This document shows, in pieces, positions 52,111-63,237 of a DNA stretch of 64,000 nt. Origin of the DNA: Crossiella sp. CA-258035 (GTDB lineage: Bacteria; Actinomycetota; Actinomycetes; Mycobacteriales; Pseudonocardiaceae); assembly GCF_030064675.1 (NCBI RefSeq), contig NZ_CP116413.1, forward strand, positions 7,159,501 through 7,223,500. The letters are read 5' to 3'. The position numbers and the translations under genes were made by a program. The notes beneath the pieces were generated by a model. That model was not told the DNA's origin, made no database searches, and worked only from the letters and a program-made list of their open reading frames with translations. Numbering within the stretch: position 1 is the stretch's first letter; each line of letters opens with the position of its first letter.

Positions 52111-52758
52111 TCAGGCGCTGGGCGGACCGACGTGGTCGGCGAGCCAGGCGGTGAACGGGGCCAGGGCCCGCCAGTGCTTGCGCACCAGGGTCAGGCACTC
52201 CCGTTCGTGCAAGTAGTCGCCAGGTTCCCAGGACCGGCCGACGTAGAGCGAGCGGTGCCGGAGCAGGTCCAGCCGCGGGTGGTCCGGCTCGACCCCGCGC
52301 GGGCGGCTCTTCATCACGTCCCCGTGCACACCCCAGCCCGCCTTGGTCAACTTCGCCAGGATCTTGGCCAGCTCACCGCCACGGCGGTCCTCGGCGACCG
52401 CGGTCCGGTACCGGGCGAGCTGGTCGGCGGCCAGCCGGTAGCACCCCGCGCCGAGCATCAGCCCGTCCGCCGAGAGCTGCACGTAGTAGCTGGACTCCCC
52501 CAGCTTGCCGCCGGCCAGCGCGCCACAGGCGGTCTTGTACGGCGTCTTGTCCTTGCTGAACCGCACATCCCGGTACGGCCGGAACACCTTGCCCGCGCCG
52601 AACTCGTCCTCGAGATCGGCCAGCAGCGCGACCATCGGCGCCCGCACGTCCTGCTCGTAGGTGGCCTTGTGGTCGGTCCAGTAGGCCTTGGAGTTGTCCG
52701 CCTCCAGCCCGTCGTAGAAGTCCACGGCGTGCTCGCCGAACCCGGTGAAACCCATCAT
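52111..52758 (-). CDS. DUF2461 protein (copy 1)
   Basis: 215 residues from ATG 52758 (or 52755). Pattern FGEHAVDFYDGLEADNSKAYWTDHK and FRPYRDVRFSKDKTPYKTACG identifies DUF2461 (unknown function). About half identical to its upstream neighbour, with which it overlaps (ATGATGA), so a tandem duplication. Confidence 0.88.
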   Translation of the reverse strand: MMGFTGFGEHAVDFYDGLEADNSKAYWTDHKATYEQDVRAPMVALLADLEDEFGAGKVFRPYRDVRFSKDKTPYKTACGALAGGKLGESSYYVQLSADGLMLGAGCYRLAADQLARYRTAVAEDRRGGELAKILAKLTKAGWGVHGDVMKSRPRGVEPDHPRLDLLRHRSLYVGRSWEPGDYLHERECLTLVRKHWRALAPFTAWLADHVGPPSA

Positions 52759-53408
52759 CGCCGCCACTGGTCGCTGAGGCCGACGTGGTCGGCGCACCAT
52801 TCGTTGATCGCGTTCAGCTCCCGCCAGCCCAGCCGCACCCGCTCCAGGCACTCCGGCCCGTGCAGGTCGTCGTCAGGGGGCCAGCGCCGGGCCACGTAGA
52901 GCGAGCGGTGCCGCAGCAGGTCCAGCCGCGGATGGTCCGGGTCCACGCCGCGCGGCTTGGTCTTCATCACGTCCCCGCACACCTCCCAGCCCGCCTTGAC
53001 CAGCCTCGCCAGCACCCGCACCAGCTTCCCGCCGCGCCGCTCGTCGTCCACCGCCGTGCGGTACCGGGCCAGCTGGTCGGGGGCCATCGCGAAGGACCCA
53101 CCGCCGATCATCAACCCCTCCGCACCGACCTCGACGTACCAGGCCCCGCCGCCACGCCCCTGCTCGACCACGCCGCCGCAGTGGTCCTTGTACGGCCGCT
53201 TGTCCTTGCTGAACCGCACATCCCGGTAGGGCCGGAACACCTTCCCCGCCCCGAACTCCGGCTCCAGCTCCGCCAGCAGCCGTTCCATGGGGGCGCGCAC
53301 GTCGCGGTCGTAGACCGGCTTGTGGTCGGTCCAGTAGGACTTGGAGTTGTCCGCCGCCAGCCCGTCGAAGAAGTCGACCGCGTACTCGCCGAAACCCGAG
53401 AACTCCAT
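52755..53408 (-). CDS. DUF2461 protein (copy 2)
   Basis: 217 residues from ATG 53408. Pattern EYAVDFFDGLAADNSKSYWTDHK and FRPYRDVRFSKDKRPYKDHCG as in copy 1. First gene of the two; overlaps copy 1. Upstream lies the repeat array. Confidence 0.88.
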   Translation of the reverse strand: MEFSGFGEYAVDFFDGLAADNSKSYWTDHKPVYDRDVRAPMERLLAELEPEFGAGKVFRPYRDVRFSKDKRPYKDHCGGVVEQGRGGGAWYVEVGAEGLMIGGGSFAMAPDQLARYRTAVDDERRGGKLVRVLARLVKAGWEVCGDVMKTKPRGVDPDHPRLDLLRHRSLYVARRWPPDDDLHGPECLERVRLGWRELNAINEWCADHVGLSDQWRR

Positions 53409-53466
53409 GCGAGCCAGCCTACGACTCAACCCCGACAGTCACCCTTCGGGTGAACCCCACCCCGAG

Positions 53467-53597
53467 TGTTGGCCGTTCTCGTACGCCGTGTTGGCCGTTC
53501 TCGTACAGGCGGTGGCACCGAGGTGCTCACCGTGCCGTCCGCAACGGCCAACCTGACGTACGACAACGGCCAACACTGGGTACCGGAACGGCCAACA
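53467..53597. repeat. 22-nt-periodic inverted repeat array
   Basis: Units carry the core TGTTGGCCGTT. Two forward copies begin at 53467 and 53489; three reverse copies (core AACGGCCAAC) begin at 53536, 53558 and 53580. Spacing within each set is exactly 22. Forward copies 1-2 can pair with reverse copies 4-5 to give an imperfect stem of about 40 bp with a 51-base loop that holds copy 3. It lies after gltD and before the DUF2461 genes. Confidence 0.85.
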
Positions 53598-53605
53598 CGG
53601 CGGGG

Positions 53606-55111
53606 TCAGCGGACCGCCAGTGGCACCAGGTTCGGGCGCACCGGCGAGGGCAGGTTGGACACACCGGTCAGGTACGTGTCCACCGCATGCGCCGCGGACC
53701 GGCCCTCCGCGATCGCCCACACCACCAGCGAGGCCCCCCGGTGCGCGTCCCCGCACACGAAGACCCCCGGCGCGTCGGTCTGCCAGTCCGAGCCGCAGGA
53801 GATCGAGCCGCGCTTGTTCAGCTCGATGCCCAGGCCGGGCAGCAGGGGCATGTGTTCCACGCCCACGAAGCCGATGGCGAGCAGGGCCAGGTCGCAGGGG
53901 ACCTCCTCGACCTCGGCGGAGACCGGGATGACCGAGCGGCGGCCGTCGGCGTCCTTCTCCACCCTGACCTTGCGCAGGCGGACCGCGCGGACCTGGCCTT
54001 CGCCGTTGTCCACGAACTCCTCGACGGCGACCGCGAACTTGCGCTCGCCGCCCTCGTCGTGCGCCGGATAGGTGTGCAGGACGACCGGCCAGACCGGCCA
54101 CGGGGAGCGGTCCTCGTCGCGGACCGCGGGCGGCATCGGGTACTGGTCGAGCTGGACCACGCCGGCCGCGCCCTGGCGGTGGGCGGTGCCAAGGCAGTCG
54201 GCCGCGGTGTCGCCGCCGCCGATGATGATCACGTGCTTGCCCTTGGCGTCGATGCTCGTGGGACCGTCGCCCTCGCAGAACTTGTTGGCAGGCACCAGGT
54301 GTTCCATCGCCAGGTGCACGCCCTTGAGGTGGCGGCCGGGGATGTCCGGGGCGTCGCGGCCGCGCAGCGCGCCCACCGCGAGCACCACCGCGTCGAACTC
54401 CGCGCGCAGCTGTTCCACCGTGAGGTCGACGCCGACCTCGCAGTTGGTGATGAACCGGGTGCCCTCGGCGCGCAGCTGGGCCAGCCTGCGGTCCAGGACC
54501 TTCTTCTCCATCTTGAACTCGGGGATGCCGTAGCGCAGCAGCCCGCCGAGCCGGTCGTCCCGCTCGAACACGGTGACCTCGTGGCCCGCCCTGGTCAGCT
54601 GCTGGGCGGCGGCCAGGCCGGCGGGGCCGGAGCCGACCACGGCGACCTTCTTGCCGGACTGCACGGTGGCCGGGTTCGGGCTGACCGTGCCCGCCTCCCA
54701 CACCTGGTCCGCGATGGCCTGCTCCACCCGCTTGATCGCCACCGCGCCGCCGGAGAGCGGGGAGATGGCCAGCACGCAGGCCGTCTCGCACGGGGCGGGG
54801 CAGAGCCTGCCGGTGAACTCGGGGAAGTTGTTGGTGGCGTGCAACCGGTCCCCGGCCTGGGCCCAGTCGCCGCGGCGCACCAGGTCGTTCCACTCCGGGA
54901 TCAGGTTGCCCAGCGGGCAGCCCGCGGAACCGCTGTGGCAGAAGGGGATACCGCAGTCCATGCAGCGGGTCGCCTGGGTGCGCACCTGGTCCTCGCGGAC
55001 CTGGGGCTCCAGTGCGGCGTACACCTCGTGCCAGTCGTCGATCCGCTCGCCCGCCGGCCGCTTGGCCGGTTCGGTGCGGGCGTGCTTCAGGAATCCGTTC
55101 GCATCAGCCAC
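53606..55111 (-). CDS. gltD: Glutamate synthase small subunit
   Basis: 501 residues from GTG 55111. N-terminal iron-sulfur Cys clusters ([19 protein letters not shown] and CPAPCETAC), FAD site [15 protein letters not shown] and NADPH site [13 protein letters not shown]. Passes electrons from NADPH to GltB. Overlaps gltB by 8 bases; together they make glutamate from glutamine and 2-oxoglutarate. Confidence 0.96.
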   Translation of the reverse strand: MADANGFLKHARTEPAKRPAGERIDDWHEVYAALEPQVREDQVRTQATRCMDCGIPFCHSGSAGCPLGNLIPEWNDLVRRGDWAQAGDRLHATNNFPEFTGRLCPAPCETACVLAISPLSGGAVAIKRVEQAIADQVWEAGTVSPNPATVQSGKKVAVVGSGPAGLAAAQQLTRAGHEVTVFERDDRLGGLLRYGIPEFKMEKKVLDRRLAQLRAEGTRFITNCEVGVDLTVEQLRAEFDAVVLAVGALRGRDAPDIPGRHLKGVHLAMEHLVPANKFCEGDGPTSIDAKGKHVIIIGGGDTAADCLGTAHRQGAAGVVQLDQYPMPPAVRDEDRSPWPVWPVVLHTYPAHDEGGERKFAVAVEEFVDNGEGQVRAVRLRKVRVEKDADGRRSVIPVSAEVEEVPCDLALLAIGFVGVEHMPLLPGLGIELNKRGSISCGSDWQTDAPGVFVCGDAHRGASLVVWAIAEGRSAAHAVDTYLTGVSNLPSPVRPNLVPLAVR

Positions 55112-58100
55112 GGGAGGCCTCCATGATCGCCTCGTCCACATCGCGGCCCTCGGCGCGTGCGATCCGCACCGCCTCCAGGACCCGCTGGTAGTCCCTGGGC
55201 ATGACCTTGGTGAACGCCGCCGAGCGGCGCGGCCAGTCCCCGAGCAGCGACGCCGCCACCGTGGATCCGGTGAGCAGGTGGTGCTTCTCGACAATCTCGC
55301 GCAGCCAGCGGAGGTCTTCCGCGTTGGGCCGCTGGAGCTCCACCATCGCGGTGTTGACCTTCACCGGATCCAGGTCCAGCACGAAGGCGATGCCACCGGA
55401 CATGCCGGCGGCCACGTTCCGGCCGGTCGGCCCGAGCACCACGGCCCGGCCACCGGTCATGTACTCGAAGGCGTGGTCGCCCGCGCCCTCGGCGACCGCG
55501 GTCGCGCCGGAGTTGCGCACGCAGAACCGCTCGCCCACCTGGCCGCGCAGGAAGATCTCGCCCGCGGTGGCGCCGTAGCCGATCACGTTGCCCGCGATCA
55601 CCTGCAGCTCGGCCCGGAACGGCGCGTCCTCGTGCGGGCGCACGATGATCCGGCCGCCGGAGAGGCCCTTGCCCACGTAGTCGTTGGTGTCGCCGACCAT
55701 CTCGATGGTGATCCCGGCGGGCAGGAACGCGCCGAGGGACTGCCCGGCCGAACCCGCCAGCTTGACCTGGATGGTGCCATCCGGCAGGCCCGCGCCGCCG
55801 AAGCGGCGGGTGACCTCGGAGCCGAGCAGGGTGCCCACGGTGCGGTTGACGTTGCGCACCGGCAGTTCCAGCCGCACCGGGTGCGCGTCCTCCAGCGCCG
55901 CCTCGGCCAGCTGGATCAGCGTGCGGTCCAGGGCCTTGTCCAGGCCGTGGTCCTGGTCGCGGACCCGGCGCTTGGCGCTGCCCTGCGGTCCCTCGACCAC
56001 CTCGAACACCGGGGACAGGTCCAGGCCGACGGCCTTCCAGTGGTCGATGGCCTGGTCCGCGCCGAGCAGCTCGGCGTGCCCGATGGCCTCGTCCAGGCTG
56101 CGGAAGCCCAGCGCGGCAAGGTGTTCGCGGACCTCCTCGGCGACGAAGTAGAAGAAGTTCTCCACGAACTCGGCCTTGCCGGTGTACCGCTTGCGCAGCT
56201 CCGGGTTCTGCGTGGCCACGCCGACCGGACAGGTGTCCAGGTGGCAGACCCGCATCATCACGCAGCCGGCCACGATCAGCGGCGCGGTGGCGAAGCCGAA
56301 CTCCTCCGCGCCGAGCAGCGCGGCGATCAGCACGTCCCGCCCGGTCTTCATCGCGCCGTCCACCTGCAGGGTGATCCGGTCGCGCAAACCGTTGAGCACC
56401 AACGTCTGCTGCGCCTCGGCCAGCCCGATCTCCCAGGGCGTGCCGCAGTGCTTGAGCGAGGTGAGCGGGGAGGCGCCGGTGCCGCCGTCGTGGCCGGAGA
56501 CCAAGATGACGTCGGCGTGCGCCTTGGCCACCCCCGCGGCCACGGTGCCGATACCGACCTCGCTGACCAGCTTGACGTGCACCCGCGCCTGCTCGTTGGC
56601 GTTCTTCAGGTCGTGGATGAGCTGGGCCAGGTCCTCGATGGAGTAGATGTCGTGGTGCGGCGGCGGCGAGATCAGCGAGACGCCCGGCGTGGAGTGCCGG
56701 GTGCGCGCGATCCACGGGTACACCTTGTAACCGGGCAGCTGGCCGCCCTCGCCGGGCTTGGCGCCCTGGGCCATCTTGATCTGGATGTCGCTGCTGTTGA
56801 CCAGGTACTCGCTGGTGACGCCGAAGCGGCCGCTGGCGACCTGCTTGACCGCCGAGCGCCGCGCCGGGTCGTACAGGCGCTCCGGGTCCTCGCCGCCCTC
56901 ACCGCTGTTGGACCGGCCACCGAGCCGGTTCATCGCCACGGCAAGGGTCTCGTGCGCCTCGGCGGAGATCGAGCCGTAGGACATCGCGCCGGTGTTGAAC
57001 CGCTTGACGATCGCGCTGGCCGGTTCGACCTCCTCGATCGGCACCGGCTTGCGGCCGTCGGCCTTGAGCTCGAACAGCCCGCGCAGCGCGCCGCCTTCCT
57101 TGGCCAGCCGGTCGCATTCGGCGGTGTAGCGCCGGTAGACGTCGTACTGCCGGGTCTTGGTGGCGTGCTGGAGCAGGAACACCGTCTCCGGGTTGAACAG
57201 GTGCAGCTCGCCCTCGCGGCGGTAGAAGTACTCGCCGCCCACCGGCAGGCCGCGGTGCGCGCGGTCGGTCGGGTTGTCCGGGTAGGCCAGCCGATGTCGT
57301 TGCGCCACCTCGGCGGCCAGCACGTCCATGCCGACGCCGCCGAGCTTGGAGGCGGTGCCCACGAAGTACTCGGCGACCACGTCGGTGGCCAGGCCGACCG
57401 CCTCGAAGACCTGCGCGGCGGTGTAGGCGCCCACGGTGGAGATGCCCATCTTGGACATCACCTTCAGCACGCCCTTGACCAGCGCGCCCACGTAGTTGCG
57501 CACCGCCTTGCGGGCCTCGATGCCGGTGACCGCACCGCGGTTGACCATGTCCTCGATGGTCTCGAAGGCCAGGTACGGGTTGACCGCGGCCGCGCCGTAG
57601 CCCAGCAGCAGCGCGATGTGGTGCACCTCGCGGGCGTCCCCGGACTCCACCACCAGCGCGACCCGCAGGCGCTCCTTGGTGCGCACCAGGTGGTGGTGCA
57701 CCGCGGAGACCAGCAGCAGCGAGGGGATCGGCGCCATCCGGTGGTCGGAGTCCCGGTCCGACAGCACCAGGATCCGGGCACCAGCGGCGATGGCCTCGGA
57801 GGCTTCCCGGCGGACCCGTTCCACCGCCGCGGTCAGCGCCTCCGCACCACCGTCCACTTCGTACAGTCCAGAAAGGACAGCGCAGGCGAAGCCGGGCAGG
57901 TCGCCGTCGTCGTTGACGTGGATGAGCTTGGCCAGCTCGTCGTTGTCGATGACCGGGTAGGGCAGCTGGATGTGGCGACAGGAGGACGGTCCCGGGTCGA
58001 GCAGGTTGCGCTCGGGGCCCATGACACGCGCGACGGAGGTGACGATCTCCTCGCGGATGGCGTCCAGCGGCGGGTTGGTCACCTGCGCGAAGTGCTGGAC

Positions 58101-59672
58101 GAAGTAGTCGTAGAGCATCCGGGAACGCTGCGAGAGCGCCGCGATCGGGGTGTCGGAACCCATGGAGCCCAACGGTTCCAGCCCGCTGACCGCCATCGGG
58201 GTGAGCAGCACGCGCAGCTCTTCCTCGGTGTAGCCGAAGGTGAGCTGGCGGCGCACCACGGACTCGTGGCTCTGCACCACGTGCTCGCGGTCGGGCAGGT
58301 CGGCCAGGTTGAGCAGGCCGGCGTGCAGCCACTCGTCGTAGGGCAGCCCGGCGGCGAGCTCGGACTTGACCTCGTTGTCGTCCACGATCCGCCCGGCGGC
58401 GGTGTCCACCAGGAACATCCGGCCCGGCCGCAGGCGGCCCTTGGCCACCACCTGGCTGGGGGCCACGTCGAGCACGCCGGTCTCCGAGGCCAGCACCACG
58501 CGGCCGTCGGCGGTCTGCCACCAGCGGGCCGGGCGCAGGCCGTTGCGGTCGAGCACCGCGCCGACCAGGGTGCCGTCGGTGAAGGTGACGCAGGCGGGGC
58601 CGTCCCACGGCTCCATCAGACTGGCGTGGAACTGGTAGAAGGCGCGGCGGGAGGCGTCCATGGTGGCGTGGTTCTCCCACGCCTCCGGGACCATCATCAG
58701 CACCGCGTGCGGCAGGGTGCGGCCGCCCAGGTGCAGCAGTTCCAGGACCTCGTCGAAGGAGGCGGAGTCCGAGGCGTCGCTCGCGCAGATCGGGTACAGG
58801 CGGGACAGGTCGCCGGGGATGAGGTCGCTTTCCAGCAGGGCCTCGCGGGCGCGCATGCGGTTGCGGTTGCCGCGGATGGTGTTGATCTCACCGTTGTGCG
58901 CGACGAACCGGAACGGGTGCGCCAGCGGCCACGAGGGGAAGGTGTTGGTGGAGAACCTGCTGTGCACCAACGCGATCGCGCTGGCCAGCCGGTGGTCGGT
59001 CAGGTCGAGGAAGAACGCGGGCAGCTGCGCGGTGGTCAGCATGCCCTTGTACACCAGGGTGCGCGCGGACAGCGAGGGGAAGTACACCCCGTAGCCGGCC
59101 TGCTCGCTCTCGTGCTCGGCGCGCTTGCGCAGCGCGAAGGCCAGGCGGTCCAGGTCGATGCCCGCCCGACATCGCCCGTCCGGGCCCGGTTCGGTCGCGG
59201 TCACCAGCAGCATGGAGAAGTGCGGCATCACCGACAGCGCGGTCGGCCCGACGCCGGCGGCCTCCGGGCTGACCGGCACCTCGCGCCAGCCGAGCACCCG
59301 CAGGCCCTCTTCCCCGGCGATCCGCTCGATCAGCGCGACCGCCTTGACCCGCAGGTCGTCCTCGGCGGGCAGGAAGGCGATGCCCGCGGCGTAGGTGTGG
59401 TTCCCGGCGGCGTCCGGCTCCGGCAGGTCGCCGAGCTCCGCGCGCAGCAGCTCATCGGGTAGCTGCAGCAGGATTCCGGCCCCGTCCCCGCTCGTGGGCT
59501 CGGCGCCGGCGGCGCCGCGGTGTTCGAGGTTCGCCAGTGCCGTCAGGGCGTCGACCACGATCCCGTGGGAACGGCGGCCCTGGATGTCGGCGACCATGGC
59601 GACACCGCAGGCGTCTCGTTCCTCGGCCGGGTCGTACAGTCCCTGCTGGGCGGGGATGGCGGAGAAGATCAC
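55104..59672 (-). CDS. gltB: Glutamate synthase large subunit
   Basis: 1522 residues from GTG 59672 with GAGGGAGG. Class II amidotransferase N-terminus [15 protein letters not shown] (Cys nucleophile after processing of a short propeptide), central domain, FMN-binding synthase domain with [13 protein letters not shown] and [18 protein letters not shown], iron-sulfur [15 protein letters not shown], and GXGXG beta-helix at the end. Complete and in the common GltB order. Confidence 0.97.
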   Translation of the reverse strand: MIFSAIPAQQGLYDPAEERDACGVAMVADIQGRRSHGIVVDALTALANLEHRGAAGAEPTSGDGAGILLQLPDELLRAELGDLPEPDAAGNHTYAAGIAFLPAEDDLRVKAVALIERIAGEEGLRVLGWREVPVSPEAAGVGPTALSVMPHFSMLLVTATEPGPDGRCRAGIDLDRLAFALRKRAEHESEQAGYGVYFPSLSARTLVYKGMLTTAQLPAFFLDLTDHRLASAIALVHSRFSTNTFPSWPLAHPFRFVAHNGEINTIRGNRNRMRAREALLESDLIPGDLSRLYPICASDASDSASFDEVLELLHLGGRTLPHAVLMMVPEAWENHATMDASRRAFYQFHASLMEPWDGPACVTFTDGTLVGAVLDRNGLRPARWWQTADGRVVLASETGVLDVAPSQVVAKGRLRPGRMFLVDTAAGRIVDDNEVKSELAAGLPYDEWLHAGLLNLADLPDREHVVQSHESVVRRQLTFGYTEEELRVLLTPMAVSGLEPLGSMGSDTPIAALSQRSRMLYDYFVQHFAQVTNPPLDAIREEIVTSVARVMGPERNLLDPGPSSCRHIQLPYPVIDNDELAKLIHVNDDGDLPGFACAVLSGLYEVDGGAEALTAAVERVRREASEAIAAGARILVLSDRDSDHRMAPIPSLLLVSAVHHHLVRTKERLRVALVVESGDAREVHHIALLLGYGAAAVNPYLAFETIEDMVNRGAVTGIEARKAVRNYVGALVKGVLKVMSKMGISTVGAYTAAQVFEAVGLATDVVAEYFVGTASKLGGVGMDVLAAEVAQRHRLAYPDNPTDRAHRGLPVGGEYFYRREGELHLFNPETVFLLQHATKTRQYDVYRRYTAECDRLAKEGGALRGLFELKADGRKPVPIEEVEPASAIVKRFNTGAMSYGSISAEAHETLAVAMNRLGGRSNSGEGGEDPERLYDPARRSAVKQVASGRFGVTSEYLVNSSDIQIKMAQGAKPGEGGQLPGYKVYPWIARTRHSTPGVSLISPPPHHDIYSIEDLAQLIHDLKNANEQARVHVKLVSEVGIGTVAAGVAKAHADVILVSGHDGGTGASPLTSLKHCGTPWEIGLAEAQQTLVLNGLRDRITLQVDGAMKTGRDVLIAALLGAEEFGFATAPLIVAGCVMMRVCHLDTCPVGVATQNPELRKRYTGKAEFVENFFYFVAEEVREHLAALGFRSLDEAIGHAELLGADQAIDHWKAVGLDLSPVFEVVEGPQGSAKRRVRDQDHGLDKALDRTLIQLAEAALEDAHPVRLELPVRNVNRTVGTLLGSEVTRRFGGAGLPDGTIQVKLAGSAGQSLGAFLPAGITIEMVGDTNDYVGKGLSGGRIIVRPHEDAPFRAELQVIAGNVIGYGATAGEIFLRGQVGERFCVRNSGATAVAEGAGDHAFEYMTGGRAVVLGPTGRNVAAGMSGGIAFVLDLDPVKVNTAMVELQRPNAEDLRWLREIVEKHHLLTGSTVAASLLGDWPRRSAAFTKVMPRDYQRVLEAVRIARAEGRDVDEAIMEASRG

Positions 59673-59980
59673 GCGGAGACCTCCCTCGTCGTGTTCCGTG
59701 CTCAGGTGGTGGAAAGCTGGGCACGGGACGACGGTGGCCCGCGAGGTCACACCGGCGTACGCGCCGGTAGCGACAGGTATGACCGGACTGTAACAGGCAG
59801 GAAACCCGGAAACACCCCTCGAAGGGTGATGTCGGTCATTGCGCCGTAACGATTTTGCTGCTTCGTTCGACATAGCGGCGAGACCAACAGTACGCGTGTC
59901 CTGCTGATTCTCTGGGCAGGGCGTGGAACACGCCGGTAACGTCCCTGGGAGCTTTCACCCGATCGACCCCAGAGGATTCG
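59673..59980. promoter_or_regulatory. Divergent intergenic region gltB / BtuF-like gene
   Basis: 308 bases. Contains a 16-bp near-palindrome CACCCCTCGAAGGGTG at 59813-59828 and a GGCGTG/CACGCC hairpin at 59920-59934. No riboswitch or tRNA recognised. Confidence 0.35.
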
Positions 59981-60925
59981 ATGCGTCTTCCCCGGAGTAC
60001 CCGCGCAGCACTCATCGCCGTCAGCGCCATCGCCCTCGTTGGCGGGTGCGCGAGCCGGGTTCCCGATCCGGCGCCGAGCCAAACCTCGGTGGAGTCGGCG
60101 TTCCCGGTCGAGGTGGGCGCGCCGGGCGGCAAGCCGCTCACCATCACCAAGAAGCCGGAGCGGATCGTCTCGCTGAACCCGACCGCCACGGAGAGCCTGT
60201 TCGCGATCGGCGCGGGCAAGCAGGTGGTGGCCGTGGACGACCAGTCCAACTTCCCGGCCGAGGCGCCCAAGACCACACTGTCGGGCTTCAAGCCGAACGT
60301 GGAGGCCATCGCCGGGCACCAGCCGGACCTGGTGGTCGCCTCCAACGACGTCGAGGGCGTGGTGGCGGGCCTGGAGAAGCTGAAGATCCCGGTGCTGCTG
60401 CTGCCCGCGGCCAAGACCCTGGACGACGCCTACGGTCAGATCAGCATCCTGGGGCAGGCCACCGGGCAGGGCACCCCGGCCAACGACGTGGTGAACCGGA
60501 TGAAGGGCCAGATCAGCAAGCTGGTCCGGGAGACCCCTCGGCCGGCTGAGGCGCTGAAGTACTACCACGAGCTGGACCCGACCTTCTACACCGTGACCTC
60601 CAAGACCTTCATCGGCTCCATCTACGGCCTGTTCGGCCTGGTCAACATCGCCGACGCGGCCGACCCGTCCGGCGGCGGCTACCCGCAGCTCTCCGCCGAG
60701 CAGGTGGTCAACGCCGCGCCGCGGCTGATCTTCCTGGCCGATGTGAAGTGCTGCGGCCAGACCGCGGCCTCGGTCGGCACCCGGCCGGGCTGGGCGAGCG
60801 TGCCCGCGGTGCGCGACGGCGGCGTGGTGGCCCTGGACGACGACATCGCCTCCCGCTGGGGACCGAGGGTGGTCGACCTGGTGCGCACCGTGTCCGAGGC
60901 CGTGACCGCAGCCGGGAAGAAGTGA
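59981..60925 (+). CDS. ABC-transporter substrate-binding lipoprotein (BtuF/FepB-like)
   Basis: 314 residues. Lipoprotein signal ending LVGGC (Cys 23). Family segments PERIVSLNPTATESLFAIGAGKQVVAVDDQSNFP and EAIAGHQPDLVVAS are typical of cobalamin/ferric-chelate binding proteins. Start of an importer operon; overlaps the permease by four bases. B12 is the likeliest substrate but no riboswitch was found. Confidence 0.9.
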   Translation: MRLPRSTRAALIAVSAIALVGGCASRVPDPAPSQTSVESAFPVEVGAPGGKPLTITKKPERIVSLNPTATESLFAIGAGKQVVAVDDQSNFPAEAPKTTLSGFKPNVEAIAGHQPDLVVASNDVEGVVAGLEKLKIPVLLLPAAKTLDDAYGQISILGQATGQGTPANDVVNRMKGQISKLVRETPRPAEALKYYHELDPTFYTVTSKTFIGSIYGLFGLVNIADAADPSGGGYPQLSAEQVVNAAPRLIFLADVKCCGQTAASVGTRPGWASVPAVRDGGVVALDDDIASRWGPRVVDLVRTVSEAVTAAGKK

Positions 60926-61953
60926 CCGCCGCCGTCCCCACCCGGCTCCGGTTCCGCCACCTGGCCCTCACCCTGCTGCTGTTGCTCGCCGTGGTGACCG
61001 CCGCGGTGCTGCTCGGCGCGATCGACCTGGGCACCGGACGCGTGCTCGGCGAGGTCTTCGCCCAGCTCACCGGCGGGGTCTCGCCGCTGTCGGCGCGCGA
61101 GGCGGCCATCCTGTGGGAGCTGCGCGTGCCCCGGGTGGTGCTGGCCTGCCTGGTCGGCGCCGCGCTGGCCTCCTCGGGCGCCGCGTTCCAGGGCGTGTTC
61201 CGCAACCCCCTGGCCGACCCGTACCTGCTGGGCGCGGCCGCGGGGGCCGGGCTGGGCGCGACGCTGGCCGTGTTCGCGGTGCCCACCTTCAGCACCGGCG
61301 AGTTCTTCGGCCCGCTGCCCATCGCCGCCTTCGCCGGGGCGGTGCTCGGCGTCGGCCTGACCTGGGCGCTGGGCCGCTCGGCCGGTCCGGGCACCGCCAC
61401 CCTGGTGCTGGCCGGGGTGGCGGTGGCCGCGTTCCTGACCGCGGTGCAGACCTTCGTGCAGACCCTGGACGTGGACAGCCTGCGCACCATCTACACCTGG
61501 ATGCTCGGCGGCCTCGGCGGCGCGGGCTGGTCCCAGGTGCTGGTGGTGCTGCCCTACATCGCGCTGTCCTCGTTCGTGCTGTGCGCCAGCGGCCGGCTGC
61601 TCGACGTGCTCGGCGTGGGCGATGAGGAGGCCGCGGCGCTGGGCCTGCACCCGCGCCGGGTGCGGCTGATCATCCTGGGCGCGGCCTCGCTGGCCACCGC
61701 GGCCGCGGTGTCGGTCAGCGGCCTGATCGGGTTCGTCGGCATCGTGGTGCCGCACGTGGTCCGGCTGCTGGTCGCGGGCAGCTACCGGGTGCTGGTGCCG
61801 CTGTCGCTGCTGGGCGGCGCGGCCTTCGTGGTGCTGGCCGACATGGTGGCGCGCACCGTGATCGCCCCCGGCGAACTGCCCATCGGCGTGATCACCGCGT
61901 TCACCGGGGCGCCGTTCTTCGCGGTCGTGCTGCGCCGCTCCAGGAGGGGCTGA
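60922..61953 (+). CDS. FecCD/BtuC-type permease
   Basis: 343 residues from GTG 60922. Motifs LWELRVPRVVLACLVGAALASSGAAFQGVFRNPLADPYLLGAAAGA and GLIGFVGIVVPHVVRLLVAG. About 9-10 helices. Overlaps both neighbours. Confidence 0.93.
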   Translation: MTAAVPTRLRFRHLALTLLLLLAVVTAAVLLGAIDLGTGRVLGEVFAQLTGGVSPLSAREAAILWELRVPRVVLACLVGAALASSGAAFQGVFRNPLADPYLLGAAAGAGLGATLAVFAVPTFSTGEFFGPLPIAAFAGAVLGVGLTWALGRSAGPGTATLVLAGVAVAAFLTAVQTFVQTLDVDSLRTIYTWMLGGLGGAGWSQVLVVLPYIALSSFVLCASGRLLDVLGVGDEEAAALGLHPRRVRLIILGAASLATAAAVSVSGLIGFVGIVVPHVVRLLVAGSYRVLVPLSLLGGAAFVVLADMVARTVIAPGELPIGVITAFTGAPFFAVVLRRSRRG

Positions 61954-62723
61954 TGCTGGCCATCGAGGGAGTCTCCGCGGGCTACCACGGCCGGATCGCG
62001 GTCGCCGGGGTCACCGTCACCGTGCCGCCGGGCAGCTGGCTGGCCGTCATCGGCCCCAACGGCGCGGGCAAGTCCACCCTGCTCAAGGCCGTCGCCAACG
62101 CCGTCCCGCACACCGGGACCATCACCGTGGACGGCACCCCGGTCGCCGCACTGACCAACCGCGCCCGCGCCCGCCGCATCGGCTACGCCCCGCAGACCCC
62201 CACCCTGCCCGAGGGCCTCACCGTCACCGACTACGCCCTGCTCGGCCGCACCCCGCACCTGGGTTTCCTGGCCCGCGAAGGCCCGGCCGACCTGGACCTG
62301 GTGGCCGACATCCTGGCCCGCCTCGACCTCTCCGACCTGGCCGACCGTCCACTCCCGACCCTCTCCGGCGGCGAGCGGCAACGCGCCGTGCTGGCCAGGG
62401 TGCTCGCCCAGCAGGCCGGGCTGCTGCTGCTGGACGAGCCGACCACCGGGCTGGACATCGGGCACGCGCAGTCGCTGCTGGACCTGGTGGACCGGCTGCG
62501 GCTGGCCGACGGCACCACGGTGGTGAGCACGCTGCACGACCTGACCCTGGCCGGTCAGTACGCCGACCAGCTGCTGATGCTGGACGGCGGGCGGGTGGTG
62601 GCGGTGGGGCCGCCGGCGGAAGTGCTGACGGCGGAACGGGTTTCGCGGCACTACGCGGCGCGGGCGGAGGTGCTGACCGCGCCGGACGGGACACGCGTGG
62701 TGACGCCGGTGCGGTCGGGGTGA
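61953..62723 (+). CDS. ABC-transporter ATPase (BtuD/FecE-like)
   Basis: 256 residues, ATG overlapping the permease stop. Walker A GPNGAGKST, signature LSGGERQR, Walker B LLLLDEPTTGLDI, H-loop STLHDLTLA. Last gene of the importer operon; standard length, unlike the 36.1 kb paralogue. Confidence 0.94.
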   Translation: MLAIEGVSAGYHGRIAVAGVTVTVPPGSWLAVIGPNGAGKSTLLKAVANAVPHTGTITVDGTPVAALTNRARARRIGYAPQTPTLPEGLTVTDYALLGRTPHLGFLAREGPADLDLVADILARLDLSDLADRPLPTLSGGERQRAVLARVLAQQAGLLLLDEPTTGLDIGHAQSLLDLVDRLRLADGTTVVSTLHDLTLAGQYADQLLMLDGGRVVAVGPPAEVLTAERVSRHYAARAEVLTAPDGTRVVTPVRSG

Positions 62724-62724
62724 G

Positions 62725-63237
62725 TCAGAGGTTGGGGCGGGGGTAGAGCCGCCGCCCGACGAAGAACGCCACGCTCTGCAACACGACCGGCAGGTAGGCG
62801 ACCACCACGAACAGCCAGTCCCAGCCGTCCATTCGGCCACCTCGCCTGAGTTCGGTCTGCAGGAGGCCGAGCAGGAAGAAGGTCAGGAAGAACGCGAACA
62901 GGAACATCATCCCCCAGATCAACCCCAGCAGCTGACGGCTCCGCCGCACCAGGAGCAGTTCGATCTGCTCACCCCGCAGGTGCCGCCACGGGTTCAGCAC
63001 CAGAAACCCAGTCATGGCCAGGAACACGTCCATCGTGAGCGCGAAGATGTAGACGAACGGGACCAGCACGTCATACCTGGTCGCCAACTGCCCACCGAGC
63101 AGGACCACCAGCACCGCCAGCACCGCCGCCGCGGAACCGGTGAGCATCGCGAACCAGCCACCAGCGGTGCGGAGCCGCCGCGCCTGCTCGGCGGGGATCG
63201 GCACCCACACCGGCGGCCGACCGATGTAGACGGCCAC
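62725..63237 (-). CDS. Hypothetical membrane protein
   Basis: 170 residues with four hydrophobic segments (WFAMLTGSAAAVLAVLVVLLGG, VPFVYIFALTMDVFLAMTGFLVL, LIWGMMFLFAFFLTFFLLGLL, WLFVVVAYLPVVLQSVAFFVG). No family recognised. Stop codon next to the importer operon; start adjoins the WXG-like gene upstream, so co-transcribed with it. Confidence 0.75.
   Translation of the reverse strand: MAVYIGRPPVWVPIPAEQARRLRTAGGWFAMLTGSAAAVLAVLVVLLGGQLATRYDVLVPFVYIFALTMDVFLAMTGFLVLNPWRHLRGEQIELLLVRRSRQLLGLIWGMMFLFAFFLTFFLLGLLQTELRRGGRMDGWDWLFVVVAYLPVVLQSVAFFVGRRLYPRPNL

Noticed and set aside
53467-53597. CRISPR array
   Set aside because: The repeats are 18 bases with 4-base gaps, in both orientations, with no spacers and no cas genes.
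54573-59462. A 1629-codon open frame on the + strand
   Set aside because: It is antisense to gltB, whose conserved domains and cofactor motifs are complete. Long antisense frames are expected at this GC content.
59673-59980. Cobalamin riboswitch before the BtuF-like gene
   Set aside because: Hairpins are present but no B12 box or other conserved riboswitch core could be found.
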